DNA of 64,000 nucleotides from Prevotella sp. khp7 (lineage in GTDB: Bacteria > Bacteroidota > Bacteroidia > Bacteroidales > Bacteroidaceae): positions 372,001 to 436,000 of the forward strand of contig NZ_FOIV01000004.1 of NCBI RefSeq assembly GCF_900109055.1, written 5' to 3'. The notes below the pieces were generated by a model. That model was given only the letters and a program-made list of their open reading frames with translations. It searched no databases and was not told the DNA's origin. This document shows, piece after piece, positions 54,679 to 63,409 of this stretch. Positions within the stretch are counted from its first letter, which is position 1. Each line of letters opens with the position of its first letter. The position numbers were made by a program, and so were the translations under genes.

Positions 54679-55697
54679 AGTTTAATTATTATTGTAGATG
54701 AATAGATTCCCTCTTTTCCAACGACGCCCTTAACCCATTCGTAGCATCCCGCATAAGCATAATCAAGGCGTCTTTGTACTTGCTGAAGGCCAATTCCATG
54801 GCCACTGCGGTCATAGCTATTCTTGGGGTAGTTAGAGTTCTTAATATTAAAACAGATAGTATTATCACGCTGTGTCAGCTTGATATGTACGAAACTCGGT
54901 TCCGTAGGACTGATACCATGTTTAAATGCATTTTCTACAAGCGAGATAAAGATGAGAGGAGAAATCCTCACACAAGGATCCTGCACATCTTTCTCAAGTC
55001 TCACGTCAACACTTGACGACAGACGTATTTTCATCAGGCTGACATAGTTCTCTATAAACTGTATCTCGTCTTTTAACACAACTTCAGCTTCCTGGTTGTC
55101 GTATAGCATGTGGCGGAGCAACTTTGAAAGCTGCTGAATGGCATCTTGCGCGCGGGGCTGATCGATAGCCGTCAGTGCATAGATATTATTCAGCGTATTC
55201 AGCAGGAAGTGGGGGTTGACCTGCGAACGAAGATTTTTAAGTTCCGCATCAACACGGGCATTTTCTGCTTCCAGACGTGCTTCCTCATTTCGTTGCCATT
55301 TTGTAGCCAACACAATAGCCGTAGCCATACCCGCAGACATAGCCAGACTGAGCATATCACGGAAAATATAGTTCAGCGTATCAACCTTCGACTCATAATA
55401 ATAACCTTCATAAAAGAGTGATTGGGTATAGGACGACCAAGAGTGCAGAAACGTGCCGAACACTACCACCATCAACAGGTTGAACAGCAAATAATAGCGG
55501 CGTTTACCTATAACGAAATTATATGGTGTCAACCAAAAGAAGTTCGCATAGAACACCACCATCATCAATAATGGCGTCATACAGTTCATGAGATACTGTA
55601 TAATATTTACGTCGCTACCCCTCATAAAAAGGAGCGGCGACAGGAACATATAGGCCCATATACCCACATGAAGAATTATATAAAGTGGCTTATTCAT
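54675..55697 (-). CDS. LytS-type sensor histidine kinase (system 1)
   Basis: 340 residues with four hydrophobic helices (about 5-150) and no separate sensor domain. The His_kinase box is LRSQVNPHFLLNTLNNIYAL with the phospho-acceptor His, and the ATPase has VENAFKHGI and GHGIGLQQVQRRL. It overlaps the chimeric gene by 8 nt and the LytTR gene by 4 nt. Confidence 0.93.
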   Translation of the reverse strand: MNKPLYIILHVGIWAYMFLSPLLFMRGSDVNIIQYLMNCMTPLLMMVVFYANFFWLTPYNFVIGKRRYYLLFNLLMVVVFGTFLHSWSSYTQSLFYEGYYYESKVDTLNYIFRDMLSLAMSAGMATAIVLATKWQRNEEARLEAENARVDAELKNLRSQVNPHFLLNTLNNIYALTAIDQPRAQDAIQQLSKLLRHMLYDNQEAEVVLKDEIQFIENYVSLMKIRLSSSVDVRLEKDVQDPCVRISPLIFISLVENAFKHGISPTEPSFVHIKLTQRDNTICFNIKNSNYPKNSYDRSGHGIGLQQVQRRLDYAYAGCYEWVKGVVGKEGIYSSTIIIKL

Positions 55698-56616
55698 GAC
55701 GGATTGCTTCTATAGGATCCATATTTGCGGCCTTCTGAGCTGGTATGTAACCAAACAGAACACCGATGAACACACACACCCAAAACGACACATAGATGCT
55801 CCAAGCCGGCACACTCGACGGCATACCGAATGAAGAGACAAACGTGCTCGCCCCCACCCCGACAAGGACGCCTATCAATCCTCCTGTAACAGATATCAGT
55901 ACCGACTCAATGAGGAATTGCAGAGAGAAGACTGGTCCTGTAGCACCTACCGCCATACGGAGTCCGATTTCTTTGGTACGCTCCGTGACAGACACCAGCA
56001 TGATGTTCATGATACCAATACCCGCCACAAGCAAAGAGAAAGCTGCGGCTACCACGAGGATAATCTTCACCGTATCCATGGTCGACGACATAGTCTCCAT
56101 CATTTCAGTCTGAGAACGGATGGTGAAGTCATCGTCGGCATCTTCTTTCAGCTTATGATTGTCGCGCAAAATCCGGGTGAGTTCCTGAATGGAGTTAGCC
56201 GTCTCTTGTGTTGAGAGGTCAGCCTGCTCCTCAGACAGTTTGTCAAGCTTGATGGTGTTCAGGTTTCGGTTGCCGTTCCATACGGTCCACTGCCCGCTCA
56301 GCGAGTAAGAGCCATTATATGAGGTCTTATCGACTTTCGCATTCACCATTCCATTGGTCACATACGACATACCCGAGTCTTTCCAGGGCTGGTAGCCCAG
56401 GCTCTGGTTGGTCGATGCGCTCAGCGTAGGCAGGAGCGCAGCCTTGGCGCCTTTCAAATCTTCCGTAGCGCTCTCCTTCTGCAGTTTCGACTTCTGGAGG
56501 GTGATATTGTTCGCCATCGCATAGTCGATACACTCCTGCAGCGTCCACTGTTTCTGTGCAAATCCTGCCGAAGCGCTCAGCAGTGCTACACCTATTGATA
56601 ATAACACCTTTTTCAT
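55690..56616 (-). CDS. TolC-MacB in-frame chimera, likely a deletion product
   Basis: 308 residues made of two unrelated halves. Residues 1 to about 145 are the start of a TolC-type outer-membrane efflux protein (signal peptide, WTLQECIDYAMANNITLQ, SNxSLGYQ-like region, ANSIQE). From about 146 the sequence is the end of a MacB/FtsX permease (LTRILRDNH, DDDFTIRS, then three helices with GIGIMNIMLVSVTERTKEIGLRMAVGA and PAQKAANMDPIEAIRHE). The join is near 56184. The TolC barrel, any adaptor, the ABC ATPase, the first MacB helix and its periplasmic core are missing. The frame is open and a good promoter precedes it. Confidence 0.85.
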   Translation of the reverse strand: MKKVLLSIGVALLSASAGFAQKQWTLQECIDYAMANNITLQKSKLQKESATEDLKGAKAALLPTLSASTNQSLGYQPWKDSGMSYVTNGMVNAKVDKTSYNGSYSLSGQWTVWNGNRNLNTIKLDKLSEEQADLSTQETANSIQELTRILRDNHKLKEDADDDFTIRSQTEMMETMSSTMDTVKIILVVAAAFSLLVAGIGIMNIMLVSVTERTKEIGLRMAVGATGPVFSLQFLIESVLISVTGGLIGVLVGVGASTFVSSFGMPSSVPAWSIYVSFWVCVFIGVLFGYIPAQKAANMDPIEAIRHE

Positions 56617-56644
56617 CTGCGATTAAGTCTCACTAAAATCCCTG

Positions 56645-56676
56645 CAAAGATACGTTTTTTCTCACAAACCACAAAA
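56645..56676 (-). promoter_or_regulatory. Promoter of the chimera/LytS/LytTR operon
   Basis: Minus strand TTTG (56676-56673), a 20-nt spacer and TATCTTTG (56652-56645); leader of about 25 nt. Confidence 0.8.
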
Positions 56677-56910
56677 TAAATTCAACAAGAATTAGCATTT
56701 AATAAACCAAGCCCACTTTTTCGTCAACAAATCAAAACGCCTTACACAGAAACAGTCATACTCAGAATCATGGCCACAACACCTGTTACCGCTATTATTT
56801 TACTTCGAGAGGAGTCTGACTTTGCTCCGAGGAAAGTCCGGGTTTGCTCCGTGCTAAGCATCTCTTTCATGTATTTCGTCGAAAATATCCCCAGAAGTCG
56901 TCGAAATCTA

Positions 56911-56942
56911 TTTGGGTGGTAACGGCAAACCACCTACTTTTG
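56911..56942 (+). promoter_or_regulatory. Promoter of the outer-membrane barrel gene
   Basis: TTTG (56911-56914), a 20-nt spacer and TACTTTTG (56935-56942); leader of about 58 nt. The rest of the gap 56677-56910 holds no supported gene, only a degenerate repeat near 56816-56850. Confidence 0.8.
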
Positions 56943-57005
56943 CACCAGAAAAACCCGCAAGGGGGGAACGAGAACAAAACAGAATAACAATAAAAAACAG
57001 AACAT

Positions 57006-59504
57006 ATGAAACAGTTAAAAGCATTTTTCGCAGCAACAGTGATGATAATGGCATCACAAGTAGCAATGGCCCAGACCACAATAAAGGGCGTGTTGATGGA
57101 CGAAGCACTAGGTGAAAGCGAACCTTTCGCCACCGTCCGCGTATTTAAACAAGGTAAGAAAGATAAGCCTGTGGCAATGTTCCTCACCAAGGAAGACGGA
57201 CAGTTCGCTCAGGAAGTGAAAGGCAAGGGTAAGTTCGACATTGTGTTCAGCAGTATAGGAAAGGAAGACCTGAAGCTGACTGTAACGCTCGGGCAGCAGA
57301 ACCCGCTGAATCTCGATACCTTATATATAAAAGAAAGCGCCACCATGCTGAAAGGCGTAGAGGTTGTGGCCCAAAAGCCATTGGTAAAGATGGACGTTGA
57401 CAAAATGAGCTACAACGTGGCTGAGGATGAGGACTCGAAGTCGAACACCGTTCTCGACATGCTCCGCAAGGTTCCAATGGTTACGGTAGACGGACAAGAC
57501 AATATCAGCGTGAACGGAAGTTCGTCGTTTAAAGTGTATGTTGATGGTATGCCCAACGTAATGTTCTCATCAAATCCCTCGATGGTATTCAAGAGCATGC
57601 CCGCCACAGCTGTAAAGAGCATCGAAGTGATGACCAACCCAGGCGCCAAGTACGATGCCGAGGGAGCTTCTGGCGTTCTGAATATCGTAATGAATAAGAT
57701 GAACCCGCAGGCAATACAGAGTATGGATGGCTACAACGGAACACTGCGCGCATCAGCTGGTAACAAGCAACTTGGTGCCAGTGCTTTCCTGAACGGGCAA
57801 AAAGGAAAACTCTCTTACAGCGCTAACGTGATGACCTCTTACAACAAGCCTGGCACCACGGAGACCGAGATGGAACAGATTCAGGCCAATGGCGGTTCAC
57901 AGCTGATGACCTCAACTAACGATGTAAAGACACCGTTTACAATGGGAAGTCTGACATTAGGTTACCAGATTGACGACAAGAGTGCACTGAACCTCACTGC
58001 TCAGGTGAATAGCATGACAATGAAGAGCAACGGCACCTCGCTGACCACCATGGGGGGCAATACCTATGGCACAGGCTTCAGCTATGGCAGTACTACCGAT
58101 ATGAAAATGACACGCACCTCATTTAATGGTAGTCTTGACTACCAGCGCTTTTTCAACAAGGAACACACTCAGTCGCTGGCCCTCACCTATCAGCTGAACT
58201 ACAGCCCTGCTACTACAGAGTCGACCAACAACTTTGGCACGGCCTCATCAGTCATCGATCTGACAGACCGTTTCTCAGAAAATAAGGACAAGACCACCAA
58301 TCACACCTTCCAACTCGACTACACCATGCCTTTAGGGACAGGACAGACACTGAGTCTTGGTAGCAAGTTACAGCTTCACGACGCGACATCAGATGCCAAA
58401 TATTATCTGAAGAGCGTTTACGACCCAAACTCAAGCAGTGACTATGAGTACAAAAACTCCATCCTTGCGGGTTACGGCGAGTATGCAGGAAACTTCAACA
58501 AAGTTGGTGTCAAGGCAGGCCTTCGCTATGAGTACACTTGGCAGGATGTTGAATATCACTTGGGCAACGGAGAGGACTTTACAACCAGTTACGGTAACCT
58601 TGTTCCAACAGCCAGTCTACAATACAACATCGGCACAGGCAGCAACCTCGGTCTGACTTACAACATGCGTATCTCGCGTCCGGGCATCTCTTACTTGAAC
58701 CCTTATGTAGACAAGACCAACCCTATCGCACTTACCTATGGTAATCCAGACCTTGACGTAGAGAAAAATCACAACCTCTCGCTGGTTTACAACCTGTTTA
58801 CGCCAAAGTTGATGATTAACCTGAACTTGCACCACAACTTTGTAGACAACGCAATCTCACAGTACAGTTTCTATGACGACAGCAATCTGCTGAACACCAC
58901 CTATGGAAATGTAGTCAAGCGCCATCAAACGGGTGTAAACGGCTATGTAAACTACCTACTTACAAAGGACACGCGAGTATTCTTCAATGGTGGCGTGAAC
59001 TATACAGATCTTCGCAGCGACGCTCTTGCACAGAACAACAATGGCTGGACTGCCAACGCGATGGTAGGTCTTCAGCAGACACTACCATGGGATCTCAAAC
59101 TGAGCGCCTTCGCAATTACCTCTACCAAAAGCTATACCCTTCAGGGCTGGAGCGGTGGATTTAATCTTGTAACCGCAAGTTTGTCGAAATCGCTGCTTAA
59201 CGATAAGCTCAACCTGAGTGTTAGTGGAATTCTCGGCCTCAACGGTGGTGGAAAACTGAACATTGAGAGCAACAGTCGCGGTAAGGACTTCATAAGCCAC
59301 ACCAATATCAAAGTTCCCATTTATGGCGTGACCTTCACCGTGAGCTACACATTCGGAAACACGAAGGTGAGAACCAAACAACATGTGAACCGCGTTCAGA
59401 ATGATTTCATCGAACAGCAGTCACAAGGCGAGATGCTTAACAGCGTAGGCTCTGGTACTGCAGGAACTGGTACTGGAACAACTAACGGCACCATGCCTCA
59501 GTAA
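57006..59504 (+). CDS. Outer-membrane beta-barrel protein, TonB-receptor-like
   Basis: 832 residues. Signal peptide (MKQLKAFFAATVMIMASQVAMA), carboxypeptidase-like regulatory domain (about 24-105), plug (about 110-240; VVAQKPLVKMDVDKMSYNV, VDGMPNVMFSSNP, IEVMTNPGAKYDAEGASGVLNIV, cited in part) and a barrel. It ends in a Gly/Thr/Ser-rich tail (GSGTAGTGTGTTNG) rather than an aromatic terminal strand, which is unusual. It is of the same group as the barrel in the peptide operon. It lies just before the second LytS/LytTR pair, which has its own promoter. Confidence 0.87.
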   Translation: MKQLKAFFAATVMIMASQVAMAQTTIKGVLMDEALGESEPFATVRVFKQGKKDKPVAMFLTKEDGQFAQEVKGKGKFDIVFSSIGKEDLKLTVTLGQQNPLNLDTLYIKESATMLKGVEVVAQKPLVKMDVDKMSYNVAEDEDSKSNTVLDMLRKVPMVTVDGQDNISVNGSSSFKVYVDGMPNVMFSSNPSMVFKSMPATAVKSIEVMTNPGAKYDAEGASGVLNIVMNKMNPQAIQSMDGYNGTLRASAGNKQLGASAFLNGQKGKLSYSANVMTSYNKPGTTETEMEQIQANGGSQLMTSTNDVKTPFTMGSLTLGYQIDDKSALNLTAQVNSMTMKSNGTSLTTMGGNTYGTGFSYGSTTDMKMTRTSFNGSLDYQRFFNKEHTQSLALTYQLNYSPATTESTNNFGTASSVIDLTDRFSENKDKTTNHTFQLDYTMPLGTGQTLSLGSKLQLHDATSDAKYYLKSVYDPNSSSDYEYKNSILAGYGEYAGNFNKVGVKAGLRYEYTWQDVEYHLGNGEDFTTSYGNLVPTASLQYNIGTGSNLGLTYNMRISRPGISYLNPYVDKTNPIALTYGNPDLDVEKNHNLSLVYNLFTPKLMINLNLHHNFVDNAISQYSFYDDSNLLNTTYGNVVKRHQTGVNGYVNYLLTKDTRVFFNGGVNYTDLRSDALAQNNNGWTANAMVGLQQTLPWDLKLSAFAITSTKSYTLQGWSGGFNLVTASLSKSLLNDKLNLSVSGILGLNGGGKLNIESNSRGKDFISHTNIKVPIYGVTFTVSYTFGNTKVRTKQHVNRVQNDFIEQQSQGEMLNSVGSGTAGTGTGTTNGTMPQ

Positions 59505-59510
59505 CATTCT

Positions 59511-59549
59511 CTCCTCCTGAGTATGGGGATTACTCAGGAGGAGGATTTT
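59511..59549 (+). terminator. Terminator after the outer-membrane barrel gene
   Basis: 13-bp perfect arms (59511-59523 and 59531-59543; CTCCTCCTGAGTA) with a 7-nt loop, then GATTTTTATTTG. Confidence 0.92.
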
Positions 59550-59563
59550 TATTTGTCCATTTT

Positions 59564-59595
59564 TTTGTTCATTCAAAAAATAATACCTATCTTTG
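59564..59595 (+). promoter_or_regulatory. Promoter of the second LytS/LytTR pair
   Basis: TTTG (59564-59567), a 20-nt spacer and TATCTTTG (59588-59595). The ATG at 59603 is 8 nt after the -7 box, so the leader is only a few nt. Confidence 0.82.
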
Positions 59596-59602
59596 CAGTC
59601 GT

Positions 59603-60646
59603 ATGAAGAAGATCGAAAGAAAAGACATCTGGTTGTTCGTGGCTCAACTTGCAGTATGGCTCATCATCATGCTGGCACTCCCGTTGGCCACTTTCCTCAG
59701 TACACAGGATTTCCATTCCACCAAAACCTCGTTCCGCGTGGTTTGGGGTATTATGCATTCACCCTTCGTGATTTATTTTACCAACTTCTACATTCTCGGA
59801 CCTTTCCTGTTTTTCAAAAGACGCTTCTGGTTGTTTGTTCTTTGCAATCTGGCGCTCATTCTCTTCATGAATTTTCCCTTCATCTACGTATTCCTAGCCC
59901 GTGACCGCATTCCTGAAATGCCTGAGATGTCGCCCAACATGTGGATAGGATTCTTCTCTGGAGTATTCATGTTTCTACTGCTTAACTGCGTCATAGCAGC
60001 TATTGCCATCGGTATACGGCACTTTATACGCGTCCGCCAGATTAAACAGCAGTTGCAAGATGAAAAAGCAAAGAATACAGAGGCTGAACTTGCATGGTTG
60101 AAGAGCCAGATTAATCCCCACTTTCTCTTCAACACCCTAAACAATATCTCGAGCCTCACACAAATAAATCCTGATGCCGCACAGGATGCCATTGCTCAAC
60201 TGAGTGACCTTTTGCGCTACGCCATGTATGAAACAAACAAGAAAACAGTACCCATTCAGGGCGAGGTAGAGTTTATGCGTAACTATATCGCACTGATGGA
60301 ATTGCGTTGCAATGAGAAAACAGAGGTGACCACAACCTTTGACGTCGGACAGAACATGGAAATTGCACCGCTTCTATTCATTTCACTCATCGAGAATGCC
60401 TTCAAGCATGGCGTAAGCAGTAATCGTCCTTCAAAGATTGACATCAATCTGCTACAGAACGATGACGAACTGGTGTTCAGCTGTGACAACACCAACTATC
60501 CAAAGGACGATGCAGACCGTAGCGGTTCAGGTATCGGTTTGGAGAATACCCGTCGTCGCTTAGATCTTATGTATGCCAACCGCTACAAATGGGAGCAAAC
60601 ACTCGAAGGTGAAATGTATCATATAAAAATCATATTAAAGATTTAA
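59603..60646 (+). CDS. LytS-type sensor histidine kinase (system 2)
   Basis: 347 residues. Four hydrophobic helices (about 10-145), coiled linker, His box LKSQINPHFLFNTLNNISSL and ATPase segments IENAFKHGVSS and GSGIGLENTRRRLDLMY. It is a clear paralogue of the kinase at 54675-55697. It has its own promoter directly upstream and is followed 5 nt later by its response regulator. Confidence 0.93.
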   Translation: MKKIERKDIWLFVAQLAVWLIIMLALPLATFLSTQDFHSTKTSFRVVWGIMHSPFVIYFTNFYILGPFLFFKRRFWLFVLCNLALILFMNFPFIYVFLARDRIPEMPEMSPNMWIGFFSGVFMFLLLNCVIAAIAIGIRHFIRVRQIKQQLQDEKAKNTEAELAWLKSQINPHFLFNTLNNISSLTQINPDAAQDAIAQLSDLLRYAMYETNKKTVPIQGEVEFMRNYIALMELRCNEKTEVTTTFDVGQNMEIAPLLFISLIENAFKHGVSSNRPSKIDINLLQNDDELVFSCDNTNYPKDDADRSGSGIGLENTRRRLDLMYANRYKWEQTLEGEMYHIKIILKI

Positions 60647-60651
60647 GAGAT

Positions 60652-61404
60652 ATGTCATTAACCTGTATCATTGTAGACGACGAGCCTCTGGCAGTCAAGT
60701 TATTGGAATCGTTCGTAGCCAAGACGCCAGATTTGGAGCTATTGGGCTCATTTACCGATTCTGTTGAAGCTATTAACGCCATCAAGGAACAGAATCCCCA
60801 ACTGCTTTTCCTCGATATACAGATGCCGGACTTGAATGGCATGGAACTGGCTCATATGATACCAGCAGAGACGCGTGTGATCTTTACCACAGCCTTTAAG
60901 GAATATGCATTTGAGAGTTACGAGGTTAAAGCGCTCGACTTTCTCTTGAAGCCCATTCGCTACAATAAATTCATAGCCGCAGTGGAAAAAGCCCGCGAAT
61001 GGTTCGGACGAAACCCTATAGAAGTCACAAACGACACAGCAGATGCCATAAAAAACTGTTCCGCAGAGATGCCGTCTACCATATTCCTCAAAGTCGATGG
61101 CGAATACCGTCAGATAAGCCTCTCTCAAATCCTATACGTTAGTGGATTGAAAGACTACGTTATGTTCTATCTTGAGGGTGAGCGCAAACCGCTTGTCACA
61201 CACCTGACAATGAAATCGGTTGAAGAGATGCTGCCAACAACACAATTTATGCGCGTTCACCGCTCATACATCGTAGCCCTTGACAAGATTCGAAGCGTAG
61301 ACCGTAATGACTGCATCTATATAGGCGACGAGATTATCCGCGTCACCGATGCGTTCCGCGAGAACTTCATCAATTTTCTACAGTCAAAGTTTATCAACTC
61401 CTGA
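60652..61404 (+). CDS. LytTR response regulator (system 2)
   Basis: 250 residues: receiver (IVDDEP, phospho-Asp in LLFLDIQMP, Lys in LDFLLKP) and LytTR DNA-binding domain (YVMFYLEGERKPLVTHLTMKS and MRVHRSYIVALDKI, cited in part). A linker of about 15 extra residues separates the domains compared with the system 1 regulator. Its end overlaps the convergent permease gene by 11 nt. Confidence 0.93.
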   Translation: MSLTCIIVDDEPLAVKLLESFVAKTPDLELLGSFTDSVEAINAIKEQNPQLLFLDIQMPDLNGMELAHMIPAETRVIFTTAFKEYAFESYEVKALDFLLKPIRYNKFIAAVEKAREWFGRNPIEVTNDTADAIKNCSAEMPSTIFLKVDGEYRQISLSQILYVSGLKDYVMFYLEGERKPLVTHLTMKSVEEMLPTTQFMRVHRSYIVALDKIRSVDRNDCIYIGDEIIRVTDAFRENFINFLQSKFINS

Positions 61405-62623
61405 GTTTTCTTGCACGGCTCACTACAAGTCCAAAGCCATAGAGGGCCACGATGACATAACACAACAATGGAATGATGAATGGAACCACCATGTCGGTAG
61501 CATCGGCTATGATGCCTACCAGCAGGAATCCACATCCGCCCACTGGGGTCATCATCAATATGGATGAAGCACTTTTCGTCAAACTACCCAAACCGCGTAC
61601 AGCCAGCGAGAAGATTGTCGGGAACATGACAGCTTCGAATAGGTAATTACCTATCAGACCAATCATAGACCAGCGGCCAAAATTCATCAGAACAAGCATT
61701 ATGCAAGCCACACACCCTGCACCACATAGGAATAACATCATTTCAGCAGGCAGTCTTCTCATAATCAGACTACCGCCAAAACGCCCTACCATAAAGAATG
61801 CCAGTGCACCAGTCAGCACAATCGATGCCGTACGATCATCCATCCACCCCATTCCTGTTACATAATTAATGAAGTAGCTGTTAATAGATATTTCCGCAAC
61901 CTCATAAGAGAGCAGGGCAATAAGTCCATAAACGAAGTATTTATGCTTCCATACTTTCAATAGTGGCTCACGCCCATACCTCGCCTTCTGTTCCATACCG
62001 TCGTGATGCACTATCTCAGGAAGACGCACCCTAGAGAATACCGCTGCTATCAACAGCACAACAATGCCAAGTATGACGTAAGGCACAGCCACATTACCAT
62101 TGCCATCATCGCTGAACAAGAACTGACCGACGGCAAAAGTTGCAAAAAGGCAACCCAGTCCGTTGAACGACTGCGACAAGTTCAGACGGCTTGACGCCGT
62201 CTCCTTATCTCCAAGTTCCGTCACATAGGGATTGGCCGCTGTTTCCAAGAACACCAGCCCTACACTGATTACGAACAATGCAAAAAGAAATGCTCCCAAA
62301 GTTCCTGCCTCTGTGCAGGGAACAAACAATAGTGATCCTATGCCAAACAGCAATAAGCCAAATACCACACCACGTCTGTAACCCATATAATTGATAAACA
62401 GACCTGCAGGTATAGCCATCAGGAAATAGCCCATATAGGTGGTCACCTGTATGAGCGATGATTCAGTAATAGAGATATGCATCTCATTTTGGAAATGCTT
62501 GTTCAGCACATCCAGAATGGCACGGGCAAATCCCCATAAAAAGAAAAGAGTAGTTATCAGAACGAACGGCACCAGATAGTTGGTGCCGTTCGTTCGAAAA
62601 AGGCTGTTTTTATTTGATTCCAT
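61394..62623 (-). CDS. Sugar MFS permease, FucP-like
   Basis: 409-residue inner-membrane proton symporter with about 12 helices. TTLFFLWGFARAILDVLNKHFQ and the FLETAANPYVTELG helix are typical of the fucose/glucose-galactose permease group. The substrate is probably a monosaccharide but not identifiable here. It starts 3 nt after the aquaporin stop, so the two are one operon. Confidence 0.88.
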   Translation of the reverse strand: MESNKNSLFRTNGTNYLVPFVLITTLFFLWGFARAILDVLNKHFQNEMHISITESSLIQVTTYMGYFLMAIPAGLFINYMGYRRGVVFGLLLFGIGSLLFVPCTEAGTLGAFLFALFVISVGLVFLETAANPYVTELGDKETASSRLNLSQSFNGLGCLFATFAVGQFLFSDDGNGNVAVPYVILGIVVLLIAAVFSRVRLPEIVHHDGMEQKARYGREPLLKVWKHKYFVYGLIALLSYEVAEISINSYFINYVTGMGWMDDRTASIVLTGALAFFMVGRFGGSLIMRRLPAEMMLFLCGAGCVACIMLVLMNFGRWSMIGLIGNYLFEAVMFPTIFSLAVRGLGSLTKSASSILMMTPVGGCGFLLVGIIADATDMVVPFIIPLLCYVIVALYGFGLVVSRARKLRS

Positions 62624-62626
62624 TTT

Positions 62627-63304
62627 TTACTTATCAGAGCTATCAATGAGCTTCCATATTCCAGCAGCGCAAGCACCACCAACAAAAGGACCAATAATGA
62701 ATATCCAAAGGTTTGCCAATGCTGTACCACCCTGGAAAACAGCAGGAGCTATAGAACGTGCAGGATTTACAGAGGTGCCAGTATAACGGATACATACCAA
62801 GTGAACAAGAATCAGCGACAAGCCGATAGCAAGGCCTGCAAAGTTGTTGGTAGCACCATTGGTCTTACTGGTAGCACCAAGCACCACGAGAACAAATACA
62901 CATGTAAAGATTACCTCAGCCAGCAAGCCACCTAGAATACTCACATTAGCCTGAAGGTCATTAGCACCTGTTCCTTCTAAACCAGGAACATTCTCCGTCA
63001 ATATATAGAGCAGCAGACTGCCTATGAAAGCACCTAAGACTTGGAAAAGTATATACATACCACAGTCCTTTGCATTCATTCGTCCGCTAAGAAAGCATCC
63101 GAGCGTGATAGCAGGATTGATATGACAACCACTGATACCGCCAATGGTATAAGCCATTGCCACAACAGCAAGTCCGAAGGCGAAAGCCGTTCCCACTACT
63201 GCGGGAATGTTATTTACAGGATCACAACCCAGGCTAACGGCAACGCCGCAACCCATCAGTACTAGCACCATCGTGCCAACCATTTCTGCTAAATACTTTT
63301 TCAT
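62627..63304 (-). CDS. aqpZ: Aquaporin / MIP family channel
   Basis: 225-residue inner-membrane channel with six helices and two half-helices bearing the NPA motifs (CHINPAITLG and TSVNPARSIAP). The second NPA is followed by Arg, as in water channels. The AqpZ type is likely, but glycerol passage cannot be excluded. First gene of the operon with the sugar permease. Confidence 0.92.
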   Translation of the reverse strand: MKKYLAEMVGTMVLVLMGCGVAVSLGCDPVNNIPAVVGTAFAFGLAVVAMAYTIGGISGCHINPAITLGCFLSGRMNAKDCGMYILFQVLGAFIGSLLLYILTENVPGLEGTGANDLQANVSILGGLLAEVIFTCVFVLVVLGATSKTNGATNNFAGLAIGLSLILVHLVCIRYTGTSVNPARSIAPAVFQGGTALANLWIFIIGPFVGGACAAGIWKLIDSSDK

Positions 63305-63335
63305 AATCTTTATCGTTTTATGGTTTTAACAGGGG

Positions 63336-63367
63336 CAAAGATAGTAATTTTTCTTTTCCCCTCCAAA
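63336..63367 (-). promoter_or_regulatory. Promoter of the aquaporin/permease operon
   Basis: Minus strand TTTG (63367-63364), a 20-nt spacer and TATCTTTG (63343-63336); leader of about 28 nt. Confidence 0.8.
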
Positions 63368-63409
63368 CAATAATCCATTTTTTATCCTCATAACAACCAT
63401 AAACCATCT

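Noticed and set aside
56742..56933. A 63-codon open frame on the minus strand before the chimeric gene
   Set aside because: No recognisable motif, overlaps the barrel promoter and holds the degenerate repeat; not supported as a gene.
61394..61404. The 11-bp overlap of convergent LytTR and permease genes as a regulatory feature
   Set aside because: Short tail-to-tail overlaps are common in compact genomes; no hairpin or other structure is present.
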